Shown here: one piece after another, positions 43,480 through 54,949 of the stretch
How positions within the stretch are numbered: the first letter of the stretch is position 1
Layout of the letters: each line of letters opens with the position of its first letter
Source of the DNA: Actinostola sp. cb2023
Taxonomy: Eukaryota > Cnidaria > Anthozoa > Actiniaria > Actinostolidae
Assembly: GCA_033675265.1 (NCBI GenBank)
Contig: JAUJYZ010000435.1
Coordinates: 124,001-188,000 of the forward strand
Reading direction: 5' to 3'
Length of the DNA stretch: 64,000 nt
Made by a program: the position numbers and the translations under genes
Notes under the pieces: model-generated
What the model saw: the letters and a program-made list of their open reading frames with translations, nothing else
The model's database searches: none
What the model was told of the DNA's origin: nothing

Positions 43480-44532
43480 CCTATTGAAAGACCCAGCAGA
43501 TCTAAAGAGGGTTCATCCAATGTATCCCCGGCTCCACCTTGCTGTATTTCACATCTCAACCAGCGTTTCCAGTCAGAAGGCTTTCCTCCAGAGGTTGCAA
43601 AGCTACTCATCTCAGCGACTCGCCCCTCCACACGTAGTACATATGAATCAAGTTGGAAACGTTGGAGCGGCTGGTGTAGTACACGAAAAGTTGATCCAAT
43701 TTCTGCTCCTATGAACGAAATACTTGTTTTCTTAACAGAAAGCTTTAATAACGGAGCAGCATACAGAACACTTAACGTATTGCGTTCAGCAATATCTTCA
43801 ACTCACCCAAAGATAGATGGTTACCTTGTTGGACAACATCCCTATGTAATTCAACTCTTGAAGGGAACTTTACAGACGCGTCCACCAAAGCCAAGATATA
43901 CACATACATGGGACGTTGATCTTGTCATTAAGTACATTTTATCACTCGGACGAAATAGGTCGCTTAAGTTGAAGGATCTGTCTTTTATATTAGTAATGCT
44001 TTTTGCACTAACCTGTCCAGAACGGATCTCTTCCTTAGCAAAATTAGACCTTAGATATTTGCATGTCCACCCAGAAGGAATAACATTTACGTTAACATCA
44101 CCTAGAAAAGCAGGACGTCCGGATAAACCGGCTGATGCATTCTTCGCTCGCTATAAGCAAGACACGAAGCTATGCCCAGTATAATGCCTTAGATATTACC
44201 TTAAACTAACTCGTAACCTACGTCCAGTTGTGCCATCTTCCAAACCAGACAAACTGTTTATTTTTTTCATTCGCCCACACAAACCTGTCACTTCTACAAC
44301 GCTAGGGCGCTGGTTAAGATCCATCATGCAGAATGCAGGAATAGACGTCAGCCATATCTTCAAGGCACACTCTGTGCGTAGTGCCTCAACAACAGCAGCT
44401 GCAAATGCATTTGTTCCATTGTCTAATATTATGTCTATGGCTGACTGGTCGTCACCTTCTACATTTAGAACCTTTTACTATAAGCCTATTCGTAATACAG
44501 ATTTTGCTGTTGGGGTATTATCCTCTAAATAG
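43480..44532 (+). pseudogene. Tyrosine recombinase of DIRS-like copy 3 (one stop)
   Basis: The frame covers the core-binding part (LLISATRPSTRSTYESSWKR, FLTESFNNGAAYRTLNVLRS) and the catalytic Arg region (LFALTCPERISSLAKLDLRY), then meets TAA at 44182. It continues in the same frame from about 44185 with KAHSVRSASTTAAANAF (His-x-x-Arg), MADWSSPSTF and FYYKPI (Tyr) to a stop at 44530. A single stop codon therefore separates the two parts. Part of the N-terminal half is copied inverted downstream. Confidence 0.8.
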
Positions 44533-44632
44533 GCGTTACACTTGAAGCCGAGTACACGGCAGGTTACACTGAACATGAATAAAGTTAACATTGTAAATGG
44601 TTTTTTTAATTTTGTCACATTTGACTACAAAT

Positions 44633-45097
44633 ATTTCTAGCGTTAAAGTCTGTGAAATATAATGAGAATTATACTAGGGCCGCGAAGATATAATTCAGAT
44701 TATATGAACAGACGAAGTGAGAAATGTATGAGTCCCACCAAGAGACCATGAGGGACAGAGAGGGAGTCTCGCGCTATTCTTGGGATATCTTAATTTCAAT
44801 AAATCTATTTTTAGAATGCGGACGTCCGAGAAAATAATAATAACCATAAAATGTACTTAATGACAAGATCAACGTCCCATGTATGTGTATATCTTGGCTT
44901 TGGTGGACGCGTCTGTAAAGTTCCCTTCAAGAGTTGAATTACATAGGGATGTTGTCCAACAAGGTAACCATCTATCTTTGGGTGAGTTGAAGATATTGCT
45001 GGTTAACCATAACTTCGTCTGTTCATATAATCTGAATTATATCTTCGCGGCCCTAGTATAATTCTCATTATATTTCACAGACTTTAACGCTAGAAAT
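44633..45097. repeat. Foldback unit enclosing an inverted copy of recombinase sequence
   Basis: Arms of 85 bp (44633-44717 and 45013-45097) are reverse complements, starting ATTTCTAGCGTTAAAGTCTG. Between them, 44849-45000 is the reverse complement of 43788-43939 inside the copy 3 recombinase gene. Further copies of arm sequence are at 53190-53270, and of the 44735-44835 interior at 49615-49740. Confidence 0.88.
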
Positions 45098-45106
45098 AAC
45101 TAACTT

Positions 45107-46113
45107 CCGGTTCAAAGTAGATGGCGGCTAAGATCTATCTTACTCTATCCCGGCGAAATAAAACCATGTTTTTGTTTTGTTTTTTGAATTTATTACTTTT
45201 TATAAATGGCTCGGATAATTTATAGATTATTAGACTTTTGAGAAGGCAGTAATGAGTCAGATGATAACAAAGAAAATGTAAATGTCCCGCGGAAAGAAAC
45301 TAGTAATGCTTTTTGTCAACAATTCTTCTTCCATTTGAGACCTGCTTTCTGATCAGTGTCATTTTTCGTTTCCCTTTCTTTGCTGAGAGAGTGTCTTTCC
45401 CAAGTTTAATTTGGCAAAGTGCTGCACAAGGCAGAAATTCGGTATAAACTAACATAAGCTTATTCGTTTCAGCATCAACTGATTTGAGAAATAATATTAC
45501 TTGATTCTGCATACTGAGCAAAGTCATAAACAAGGGAATACAATATACCGGTGATGCGGCCTCTATTGGTACTCGATGGATAACAAAGTAATTTTGAACG
45601 GTTTTGCGCTCAACTTTTTATTGTCACTGAAGCGGCATAAGCCAACTTGTAGACTCAGAGAATCCAGTAAGCTTAAACGTTGAATCAAAACTTGAATGAA
45701 GTAGACCGTAGTTTTTACAGAGATTTCAAGTCATTCAGATGCCGTTATACACACACAAAAAATTCACAATCCATTTTGAAGTCATTTTAGGTAAAGAAAA
45801 TACACAAGCACACAACAAACACGCTTACTTTCACTGCTTGTTTGATTCACTCGTGACTCTTTTGTTTTTGAATAGCCTCTTCAAACGCCACAACGATAAT
45901 TACAAGATACCACTAAACCACATCCAAGAATAAATTGAAGTCACTTTCTGACGAAATAGTTTGACGAAAGAGACGAAAATACGTCTTTGAAAGTCTTCGG
46001 CGAAGCCGGCAGCTTTGCATCCACACGCTACAACAATCAACAGCCTTTTTGGAAAACCAGCAATTTTCACGACTTTACCCTTAGATTTTCCATCGGATTT
46101 AGTCTTTAATTAA
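45107..46113. other. Intron 5 sequence without a recognised gene
   Basis: A 77-codon minus-strand frame at 45300-45533 (lysine-rich end) has no recognisable family. CAGCCTTTTTGGAAAACC at 46031 also occurs at 19634, next to TTTTCACGACTTTA in both places, so part of this is a dispersed repeat shared with the 8.8-kb element. Confidence 0.45.
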
Positions 46114-46296
46114 GCATTAGAAAACGCTTTTCCATGTTCTGTGCTCTGATAGAAACACGCGGGATGTTGGGAGAACACGAGAAAAGCTTTAGAATCACGA
46201 GCCTCCGGCAAGTGATTCTAAAGCTTTACGAGTGTTCTCACAACATCCCAAGTGTTTCTATCAGAGCATAGAACATGGAAAAACGTTTTCTAATGC
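46114..46296. repeat. Palindrome, about 85-bp arms
   Basis: GCATTAGAAAACGCTTTTCC to its reverse complement GGAAAAACGTTTTCTAATGC. Inner arms share TCTGATAGAAACAC and GCTTTAGAATCAC. The turn is GAGCCTCCGGCAAGTG. Confidence 0.85.
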
Positions 46297-46887
46297 TTTT
46301 ATAAAATAACTACAAGGATTTCTTAAGAAAGAAAGCCTTTATTTACGCGAGATTTTACTGATCAAATTTTCAATTCTCCTGAAAAGCGTCAGAAATCGCC
46401 CATCATCCAATCAAATCTCACGAAAGAAATCAAAATGGCAAAGCGACTCGACAACTTTTATCTATGCCATTTAGTGTTTTGACAGGAAAAACGTTTTGAA
46501 AAATGCTATTTTCTGTCAGAAAATTACAGAAGAATGCTTGTTACACTTCGGTTTTGTATCCTGTGAACACGAAACACGAAGAAAAGCGAGAAAAGCTGAG
46601 TCGAATCACGATCAATGACGAAGAGTCGTCAAACTTCCTGAAATATTTGACAACTTGATGAATGGAGCACGAAGTCAGGTAGCCAAATATCCACAGTATT
46701 TGTCGTATTTTTGAATTTTTTTCATCGCTTTTCTCGACAAGAATGTATAAACGATGGACGTTTCTGAGACATTTGAAGATATTTTTTCTCTTTGACATAT
46801 TTTACTAGAGATATGAATGTTCTGGCGATCCCGCCGTGTATAGCTACAAGAATCGCTAGATGTTTTCACTGTTTTGTGAGTACAAAT
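46297..46887. other. Intron 5 sequence, no feature recognised
   Basis: Short minus-strand frames (46541-46869) overlap each other and have no recognisable domain. Confidence 0.45.
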
Positions 46888-47064
46888 AGAGATGTCCGTT
46901 TTAGCGGCATAAGCTCAAGTTTGGCACAAATTAAGGGACCATTGTTTAAAACCAGTTAGCTGTGACTGTATTTCACAGAAAGTCATTGTTTGTAAAACAA
47001 AGCCGCCGAGGAAAGAATTTGGAAATGAACAGTCTCCAAAATGATTTTGAATACTTCATAGATA

Positions 47065-47230
47065 AAATCGGCTAACGCAATGTTTACATTATTTAACCCA
47101 ATTCAAAACCTTTGGGAACAAGAGCTTTTTTTAATTGTTCCAAACAATTCCATTTCATTTCCATGTATGTCAATGCAGATTTGAAATGGGTCAAAGTATA
47201 TAAGAATGTAAACACTGCGTTAGCCGATTT
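47065..47230. mobile_element. MITE, family copy 1
   Basis: Inverted ends AAATCGGCTAACGCAATGTT and its reverse complement (GCGTTAGCCGATTT), with TTTAACCCA/TGGGTCAAA inside. A second member is at 53933-54104 with the same end structure and similar interior (CATTTCCATGTATGTCAATG versus GCATTGACATGGAAATGAAT in reverse). Confidence 0.8.
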
Positions 47231-48325
47231 GGTGAGTTTTGACAGAATTACATTCATAATTTATTTACGGTAAATTGTCGAAAGATACGAAACCATCTGG
47301 ACCGGCTACTGACCTATACCGGTTTATACAGGAAAATAGAAAATTGGTATAATATTTTACATGTAATACGTCTAGCAGTGTGAGTTCATACTATATTCCC
47401 ATATTTTCATATTCTCATTTTGTTGAGCAGAAAAAAAGAAAAATAGAGGATGCCCTTCCAGATTTATTATCTTCGGTAAAGGAGGCTGCAGAGGCCCATA
47501 AAGTGAGAGAGTACTTTTCAAGATAGTGACTAGACGCAGTGAACATCCTGGTCCCGGATTGTTCATAAAGTGGATAGCGCTATCCGTTGGATCTTTATTG
47601 AGTGGATTAGTTGATGCTGTTATCCATTGAAAAATCTTTGAACATCCGCCACCTGGATTTCACTAGCGATGCAAGCATAAGTACTTGTGTAGCCAGTATC
47701 AATATAAATAGCAGCTCTCAGAAAAAATGTTATTACCTTCGTTGAAATATGCCATTGTCAGAATGATGTATTCATGTTTTCTTATCTTGCGTCAGTGAAA
47801 ACTGGCTTAATTACTCATCAAATGAAATTACAGGTGTAAAGCACGATTTTTTTCCATAAAATGTTTGCATGTAATCACATCAAAAATGAGTTGTAACTCA
47901 TTTGATCAAGAAGTATATACTTTAATTTAAAAAAGTGTCGACTAATAGTACGAATCAGACTGTGGTCTCCATTTCAAGGAAATATGAAATGAGAAGGATG
48001 AAAGTAATGCAGGTTGTCATGAAGTTTATTGGTCCAACTACATATCGTGGAAAAGTATAATATTTAAAATTAACCTTAATTAGCCTTGCCCCTAAAAATT
48101 CCACCCACTCTAGTTGGATCGATAAGGTATGCACCATGATGCAAGAACGCAAAGACACTCGTCATGTTTAAAGAGTCTACCTTCCTCGAGCTCCCGGAGG
48201 TTTCTTCAACTGATTTTCTTACAATATGGGTTCAAAGATCACATTTCATGGAAACTGTTGAGACTGACAAAGTATCAAGAAAATAGTTTACAAAGATCTA
48301 TGTCAGTGTAGGTTATCGACATGTA

Positions 48326-48394
48326 GCGAGGGGTTATGGGATATATTCACCGAGGTCGCCCGAGGTTAATATATTCCATGCCATTACCCCGAGC
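48326..48394. repeat. Short palindrome
   Basis: GCGAGGGGTTATGGGATATA pairs with TATTCCATGCCATTACCCCG; the turn is TTCACCGAGGTCGCCCGAGG. Confidence 0.65.
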
Positions 48395-48575
48395 GAAAGT
48401 TTGACAAAGATTTTCAAACAAAACACGGTCCTATGAGAAAGACGTCATTAATCAGGTTATGGTTCCTGATTTCCCAAGTGGAATTGCAAAACAAATGCTT
48501 TACCATTCTGTATACTGTAATGTTAACGAGCTTCATCAAAAAAAACCCAGCTAAAGCATTTTTTGTCCAGAAATA

Positions 48576-48665
48576 TTTATCAGTTAGCTCAATGGTATAC
48601 AGTGTACAGTGTGGTCTAGTAAGCCTAAGGTCTTGGGTTCGATTCCCGATAAGTCGGTATTTATC
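48576..48665 (+). mobile_element. tRNA-derived SINE-like unit
   Basis: TTAGCTCAATGGTATA matches an internal RNA polymerase III A box (TRGYNNARNGG-like) and GGTTCGATTCCC a B box, spaced as in a tRNA (about 50 bp). The acceptor stem is imperfect (TTTATCAG against GATAAGT) and a T run follows at about 48669. It is therefore better read as a tRNA-derived SINE or tRNA pseudogene than a working tRNA gene. Confidence 0.6.
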
Positions 48666-48850
48666 AAATATTTTTTTCTTCATAAAAAAAGGTGGAAAAA
48701 CAAAGAAAACCGTGTCAAATTGAAATTACGAGCTGATAATTCGTTCTCTATTCAAATATTTAGTGTACGACTTCTGTAAAGAGAAAATCTATTATAAAAT
48801 AAATTATGCTTGGCATAGCTTGTGCCAGTGCCGCTAAAACGGACATCCCT

Positions 48851-49354
48851 AATACGGCTATCTTTTCTTGATATTTTCAGTCGTACACTTGATAAAATAT
48901 GTGTAACAATAGAACTTACAAAATGGTTAGTATGTGATTGAGAAAACTGTGCCGTTATATTATTTAGTTTTCTTCGTTTTTGTGAACTAAAATAATTGGA
49001 CGATTCGTCGAGTCAGGTGTGTTTGAAATTGAAGCTCAATTCTTGCACATTCAGTTCGGTTTAAAATAAGGAAAATCACATCTAGATAGAACTTGAACTT
49101 AACTAAACAAGAAAAACTGTAATTACATGGCTTTTGTTTAGTAAATAAAACATGTTTGACAACAGAAAAAATATATTATTTGTGGTCGATCAAATCCACT
49201 GCATCGCTTCAAGGTTGTTCAAGGTCATCGAAACCATGTTTCTGTGCTCTCATAGAACATGGGTTTTCAGCCAATCAGAGCGTGCGTTATATCATAGTTA
49301 TTTTATAATGCACTTTCAAATCGATTACATCTATTCTTGGGAATGTTTTTCTTA
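48851..49354. other. Intron 5 sequence with a CCAATCAGAGCG site
   Basis: No gene. GCCAATCAGAGCGTGCGTTATA at 49270 closely resembles the CCAAT modules at 3606 (reverse strand) and 780. Confidence 0.45.
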
Positions 49355-49850
49355 ATTGTTCAAGGCAGAACAGCAAGAAGAAAGTACAAACAGCGACCTT
49401 CTTCATGCAGCGACCTTCTTCTCGTTCTTGTTGAGTTGCATGGCAGTAGTTTTCGGCGTCACAAGGCGACTTTTGGACTCTGTTCGAACTTAAACAACTC
49501 CTTTCCATATAAAATAAATTCTTGCGATGCTTTTCTGGTGATTTCAGTCAAAATCAGAGTCAAAATACTCGGCCTAAAAAAAACAATTTTTACATCTGCT
49601 TTGAACCGGAAGTTAGTTTTCTCGGACGTCCGCATTCTAAAAATAGATTTAGTGAAATTAAGATATCCCAGACCCTATACTGGAAGACTCCCTCTCTGTC
49701 CCTCATGGTCTCTTGGTCCCACCCAACACCATACCCTGGTATTACAGCTATATGCCTGTCTAATCAGATTACCTCACATACCTATACAGCTATTTCAAAA
49801 AATAGGCAGTCTAGGACTGCATGTGGCTACTGTTAGTAATAAAGTTCAGA
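49355..49850. repeat. Dispersed repeat shared with 20045-20215 and with 44735-44835
   Basis: AATTGTTCAAGGCAGAACA, GTCAAAATCAGAGT and GAAGTTAGTTTTCTCG occur in the same order and orientation at 20045-20215 and 49355-49620. The rest (49620-49740: GGACGTCCGCATTCTAAAAA, then CTCTCTGTCCCTCATGGTCT) is the inverted copy of 44735-44835. The last part (AATAGGCAGTCTAGGACTGC) is inverted at 52966-53015. It is a junction of at least three repeat families. Confidence 0.7.
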
Positions 49851-50247
49851 ATTATATTAAATATCACATGCTCATATTAATAATAGGAGTAAAAAGAGAA
49901 CTGCAGAGGTGTTTTTGATTGACCTTATTATTAATACTGAACACTATATTGTCAATCCTGGTTAACTATAGTCTCCCTCGCAGCCGTGCTAAGTGTCGTC
50001 ACGCAACGCTCTCTCCCCTCAGCTTACCCAAGCTGTACATTCCGTTCCAATTGTAAGTGTTTAGCCAATCATATAAAATTATTCGTTATTCATGTTCACT
50101 GGTTGTCAACGACTCGCCGACACTCTCAGGCTCATGTTTCGTTGTTTATTACTTGGGCTTCCTGTGGAATGCCCAAGTCTAAGATTACAGACGGTTATTT
50201 TTGTGTTTCTACGCCAAATCTGCAAGTGGTCACCATAGCGCATGCGC

Positions 50248-50278
<31 letters not shown>

Positions 50279-51179
50279 TGAGTATACAGAAGTTGTGGTC
50301 AGCAGCTTATCAACGAAATTCAAGATGGCAGACGTACGTAACGATAAATCAAATCACCAGCAGCATTCAAAAAGGATTTTGCCGTGCTCCCTTGCTCGAG
50401 CCAGTCGAGTCGTTCATTAATACTGCTTAGTAAATATGCAAATATCCTAGAGAATACTTTTTGGCCTTGCAATTCTGTCTGAAAGTGTATTTCTAACAGA
50501 TGTCTGTGGCTTAACTCGATCGTAATTTTATTGAGTTTGTGAAATCGTTTCTTGCAAGGTAATCGAAATGTGCTTCGCCATGCAGCTGTCAGCTAGGAGT
50601 GTGAGTGTTGAAGCTAATTACGTATGTATGCTCTACTGAGTTACGCAACGAGTGACTTAAATTCTGCAAGTAATACATGTAGGCTAAAACTACTTCTGTA
50701 TGATGATACAAGCTATTAGGTTTCACATTTAAAATCTATCAAAACAGCTTTATTAAGAAGCCCAAGTTCACGCTAGTAGAGCGTCTAGTTTACGTAAGAA
50801 CATTGCAAAGTTAGGAAATGAATTCACATACACGATTTACTAGTCTTCCTGGCAGCCGTGTTTAGTGTATTGGTTTAGTCTTGGTTTAGTGTATTGCCCA
50901 GTTAAACTCTTTGATATTCGTTGAAATGAAATTATTTCGCTGCCGCAAGGCAAAACGCTTCGTCAATGGACGTCATCCTGTTTGTCACTGATCTTCGGTA
51001 TGTTCTGGAGTAATGGCGACCACATGGAAACTCCGAAACGTAGCTTCGACGTTTCCATCAATCAATAGAATGTCGACAATCCGAATTGTCGAAGTTGTAC
51101 GTCGATCGATTGTCGACCGCCTACATCCGCTCGCTCGATTCCGCTCGACTAATAACCCTCGATTCATGATCATTGGCCC
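49851..51179. other. Intron 5 repeat patchwork without a recognised gene
   Basis: Frames at 49986-50430 have no recognisable domain. TAGTCTCCCTCG(C/T) near 49970 recalls the 8.8-kb arms (26659). ACTTGGGCTTCCTGTGG and GCCCAAGT are close inverted words near 50152-50182. 51000-51120 contains a TTGTCGAC-rich stretch, with GACAATCCGAATTGTC a small palindrome. Confidence 0.45.
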
Positions 51180-51634
51180 CGAACTCTATCCGAAGATTCT
51201 ATTGTTACATTACGGACTTACACACTCGATGGCATAGTGGCTTCGTTGCTAAGCAACAGTAGCCACAAAAAGGTTGGTGCCAGTTTTGTTGCATCTTGCA
51301 TGTTGCATACCAAGCCCGAAATGTATTGTGGATCATATGTAAATAATGTCAGCATGCAAATACAGAAGAAAATATGCCGGCTTCATATTGCGAAGATAAA
51401 GTTTGGGAAAATTCCCAGAGTCCATATTGTTGTGACCTTTCGCTGACTCCATTCACATCGCCCATAGTGCATTTCGGGCTTGGTATGCAACATGCAACAT
51501 GCAAGATGCAGCAAAACCTTCACCAACCTTTTTTGTGGCTACTTCTCTTCTTAGAAGAAAGTAGCCACTATGTCATCGAGTGTGAAAGTCCGTCCGTAAG
51601 TAAGTAAGTGTCCTAATCTTCGGATAGTGTTCGG
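51180..51634. mobile_element. Foldback/MITE element with about 160-bp inverted arms
   Basis: CCGAACTCTATCCGAAGATT (51179) pairs with AATCTTCGGATAGTGTTCGG (ending 51633). Inner arms share ATGGCATAGTGGCT, GTAGCCACAAAAAGGTTGGT and TTGCATGTTGCATACCAAGC. The centre is near 51400. Confidence 0.8.
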
Positions 51635-51840
51635 AACTAGTCAGGTGATCGAAAATCAGCCACGATGTCGCGACGATGTACCCGATGGTCCCGATGGTTT
51701 ATTCGTCTGGTTGTCGACATTTTATCGATTCGGATACTCATTCTTCTCGTGGTTGTCGACATTTTATCGATTCGATAGCGTTCAAAATACGTCGTGTTGG
51801 ATTTCCATGTGCTTTTCGCTTCACGGCTTTGTTTAGAAGG

Positions 51841-52489
51841 GTAAGTTTACACTCTCTACTATTCTATTTTGCACCAGAAACCGGACCAATCTCTCGTGCA
51901 AAGTGTCAAGTGTTTGATCATCAAGATGTTTTCAAGTTTTTCAGTGACGGTTTGTTGAGATTATTTTCCAGTGGAATATCGATTGTGTTTGTGTTTGTTC
52001 GGCCTTTAAAATAGCTCCATCAGTCCATGACGATCGACTCTTGTCTGTGTAGTGGCTCCATGTAAACTGCCAGATCTATAACCGATTTAAAGTGTCAAGT
52101 AATTCTCTTCGAGGAACAAATAACTTAATGTCTTTATATGCGAGACACAAAACAAACACGGCTCTCGTTACTCTTTCAGTCTTTATCCCAAAACTCGCTA
52201 AAAACCGTTGTAATCGCTAAATAAATGACACACAGGAGTGAAGTGCATATTCATCTTTATTTTGAAAGCAGTTTTAGAAATACAAGATATCAAAAGGACA
52301 GGATTCTAGAAGTGAATTTACGGCCATATTATATACTGCCGATCGATCAAATAAGACACAGGAAGCCCAATACACAAACAGAGGGTGGTGACTGGCGAGC
52401 CTGTGAACTGAAAAGATCTTTACACACGAGAGATGTGTCTAGTTTCTGGTGCAAAATAGCATAAAATCATAGTATATTAGAGTGTAAAC
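51841..52489. mobile_element. Element with about 45-bp inverted ends (650 bp)
   Basis: GTTTACACTCTCTACTATTC, then TATTTTGCACCAGAAAC (51845-51882), pairs with GTTTCTGGTGCAAAATA, then TTAGAGTGTAAAC (52443-52488), with a short gap in the right arm. The interior has no recognisable gene. Confidence 0.65.
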
Positions 52490-53029
52490 CTATCTTCAAA
52501 TTAGATATTCTATTTATTATACTCAAAGTTTTCATATATTTAGGTGAAGTCAAATAAATAAATAAACACCACTTCAGTTAAATTTTTGGAAAAGCATAAT
52601 ATCGCAAAACTCAAAGAAAGGAAAAGGTTTCGGAGTCATCATGACGCCATTATCAATTCATTGTTAAATTAATATTAATATTCAATCACTAATGATATAT
52701 CAATGCTGTTCATATTGATTGTTAATAACAACTGTTATTGTTCAATTATTTGTACGCTGTCACAATTGTTTTCAATTAAACTTTGTATTAAAATACATTT
52801 CTGATTCAGTAAATTAGCATTATATAGAACCAAAGAACAAGTTCCAACAGATAGTTCAAACATACCAGTTCAACAGAGGAATCAATCCAACTACACATTG
52901 CTTCTATATTTCAAAACCGCAGTACCTACATGTAGTTATAGACTACCTGTTTTTGTTTATTTATAGTAGCCACATGCAGTCCTTGACTGCCTATTTTTTG
53001 AAATAGCTGTATATCTCAGCACTGCGTCA
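52490..53029. other. Intron 5 repeat sequence
   Basis: No gene. 52895-52935 is an inverted copy of 28145-28190, and 52966-53015 an inverted copy of 49792-49840. Confidence 0.5.
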
Positions 53030-53196
53030 AAAAGCCAACGATGCATGATGGGACCTCGAGGTATATAGGCGCGAGAGGGCCTATGGGTAGGGATATTTCC
53101 TTTGGGTACCCTATAGGACCCTAAGGGTGTTAAAAAGGTGGTTTGAAGCACTAAACGGAAATTCCTACCACTAGTTATCTCATATATTTCTCACTT
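53030..53196 (-). repeat. Inverted partner of the 39565-39731 terminal repeat
   Basis: It carries GCATGATGGGACCTCGAGGT, CCCTATAGGACCCTAAGGGT and CACTAAACGGAAATTCCTAC as the reverse complement of the left copy. 53197-53270 then matches the arms of the 44633-45097 foldback unit. Confidence 0.75.
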
Positions 53197-53410
53197 CGTC
53201 TGTTCATATGATCTGAATTATATCTTCAGGCCGCTTCGCGGCCCTAGTATAATTCTCATTACACTACGAGTTCGAGATTTCTATTTGAAAATGAGAACGA
53301 ATAGTCTAATTGTTTTAGTAGAAACCAACTAGCATACTATCACGAATCCTGCAATCTGATTGGCTAACGTACTCACTATCTAATAAAGTAATTTGGATTC
53401 GATTGAGGCC

Positions 53411-53557
53411 TAGAGTGTAATTTAGAAAAGTGTGTGAAATAGTACTAATTTTAAATAGTACTAAATAGTGCTATTTCTATTGTTTTCTATTGTTTCATTA
53501 GCGCTATTTAGTACTAATTAGTTATTTAGTTTTCAAGCTTTTCTAAATTGCACTCTA
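53411..53557. repeat. Palindrome, about 60-bp arms
   Basis: TAGAGTGTAATTTAGAAAAG pairs with CTTTTCTAAATTGCACTCTA. Inner TAGTACTAA/TTAGTACTA words continue the symmetry. Confidence 0.75.
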
Positions 53558-53785
53558 TCTATAAACACTGGTAACATCCTAAGAACGCGCGATGTCATTG
53601 GATGCTAGGCGTGCACCATTTTGTATGGTGCACACCTAGCTACCAATCAAATTGCAAACTTTTTATGGCGCACGGCTGTGAGCTTAGGTTCAAACTGAAT
53701 AGTTATAAAAACAATATTAAAATCAAACGTTTCCTCGACTTTGGTGTTGAAAATATCTTGCGATACACCGAAACTATGGATTTTT

Positions 53786-54718
53786 TAGTCCAGTCCCGGA
53801 CTCACTTTCTATCCGCTCCGACAAGCTGAAGTCGCGGAGGAAAGAGAGTCCAGTATAACTTGCATGCGCATGGCAGCTTAGCAGCCAATCAGATCGGGCT
53901 CAATAGACCAAATCGACTAACTTATTAGACCAAATCGACTAACACAATGTTTACATTCTTTGACCCATTTCAGATCTTTTGGGAATGCGGTTCTTTGTCT
54001 GTTGTGATTTCGATTTCAATAGAGCATTGACATGGAAATGAATGGAAAGTTGTTTGCAAAGGTTTCGAATTGGGTTAAAGAATGCAAACATTGCGTCAGC
54101 CGATCAGTTTGTCTATTTTCAAAGCCCGCAATGTAATATGGCCTGTGATTTGTTTACCTCACGTGGAGCTGTCGAAATAAAATGGAATGAAATGGCTGAC
54201 AGCGCGTGCAGATTAATAAAGAATAAATCAGGGGCTTTCCAAAGCCCGTACTCAAAGTAACACTGTTCAAACTTATAATAATATTATAATTACGGTTCCT
54301 TCTGCAGGTACCGGTCACACTGTACGTAATTCAATAGAAACAACAAAAGACTTCAAGTTATTCAATAGAACGAAGCTAACACAGAACAATAGGTTTGCGG
54401 TACGTGCAGAAAGACGCATAATTATTCTTTGCGAGGGAAAACTTCACGAAATCGATGAAATTCTTCCAAAAATTCGACTGATATCGCTCATACAGAACTG
54501 AGAAACTGCGCAATATAAATATTAAATTATTATCAAAATAATTAAACTAGGATTTACTGGATCCTCCGCCATTTTGGAAATCAGACAGGCTTTGTAACCA
54601 CACATATGTGTGGTGGTCGCCTGGCTGCTAAGCTGCCATGCGCATGCAAGTTATACTGGACTCTTTCCTCCGCGATTTCAGCTTGTCGGAGCGGATAGAA
54701 AGTGAGTCCGGGAATGGA
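53786..54718. mobile_element. Nested element with about 97-bp inverted ends and 12-bp flanking repeat
   Basis: CCCGGACTCACTTTCTATCC, GCTCCGACAAGCTGAA and GTATAACTTGCATGCGCATG recur inverted at the right end. CTATGGATTTTT directly flanks both sides (53774-53785 and 54719-54730), a possible target duplication. It contains a MITE copy (53933-54104). Confidence 0.75.
53933..54104. mobile_element. MITE, family copy 2
   Basis: Inverted ends AATCGACTAACACAATGTTT and ATTGCGTCAGCCGAT; same family as 47065-47230. GACCAAATCGACTAAC is partly duplicated just upstream (53906). Confidence 0.78.
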
Positions 54719-54949
54719 CTATGGATTTTTGAGAACAAAAGGGCAAGAAAGTTGAGGATTCTGTTGTGTTTTTGGATAAAATTTTAGTTGAAGTGCGCGC
54801 GCTGCACGCTGGAATGTAATTATCTAATTTACATAAACTAATGTTGAATAATGTTAACTCGAACGTTTACAACAACTTCAGAATGTTGGTCTTTTCCAGT
54901 GAAATAATTTTCGACTTTTTATATTATAAAATGAATAGAAGATGGCTTT

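Larger units (their letters stand above)
39880..44532 (+). mobile_element. Decayed DIRS-like YR retrotransposon (copy 3)
   Basis: Plus-strand order is gag-like (39880-40140, 41022-41513), RT (41760-42631), RNase H (42780-43261) and tyrosine recombinase (43480-44532). Frameshifts and stops break all of them. About 700 bp at 40340-41036 interrupts gag. A left terminal repeat at 39565-39731 has its inverted partner at 53030-53196, so inverted termini (DIRS type) plus later insertions would explain the span. An inverted copy of part of the recombinase follows at 44849-45000. Confidence 0.82.
46888..48850. mobile_element. About 2-kb element with ATGTCCGTTTTAGCGGCA inverted ends
   Basis: The left end is AGAGATGTCCGTTTTAGCGG and the right end, reversed, AGGGATGTCCGTTTTAGCGG; similarity continues about 45 bp (AAGCT...TTGGCA). 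Nested inside are the MITE at 47065-47230, a palindrome at 48326-48394 and a SINE-like unit at 48576-48665. No transposase frame is evident, and a target duplication is not clear. Confidence 0.65.

Noticed and set aside
48576..48655. Functional tRNA gene
   Set aside because: A and B boxes are present, but the acceptor stem does not pair properly and a normal cloverleaf could not be built; called SINE-like instead.
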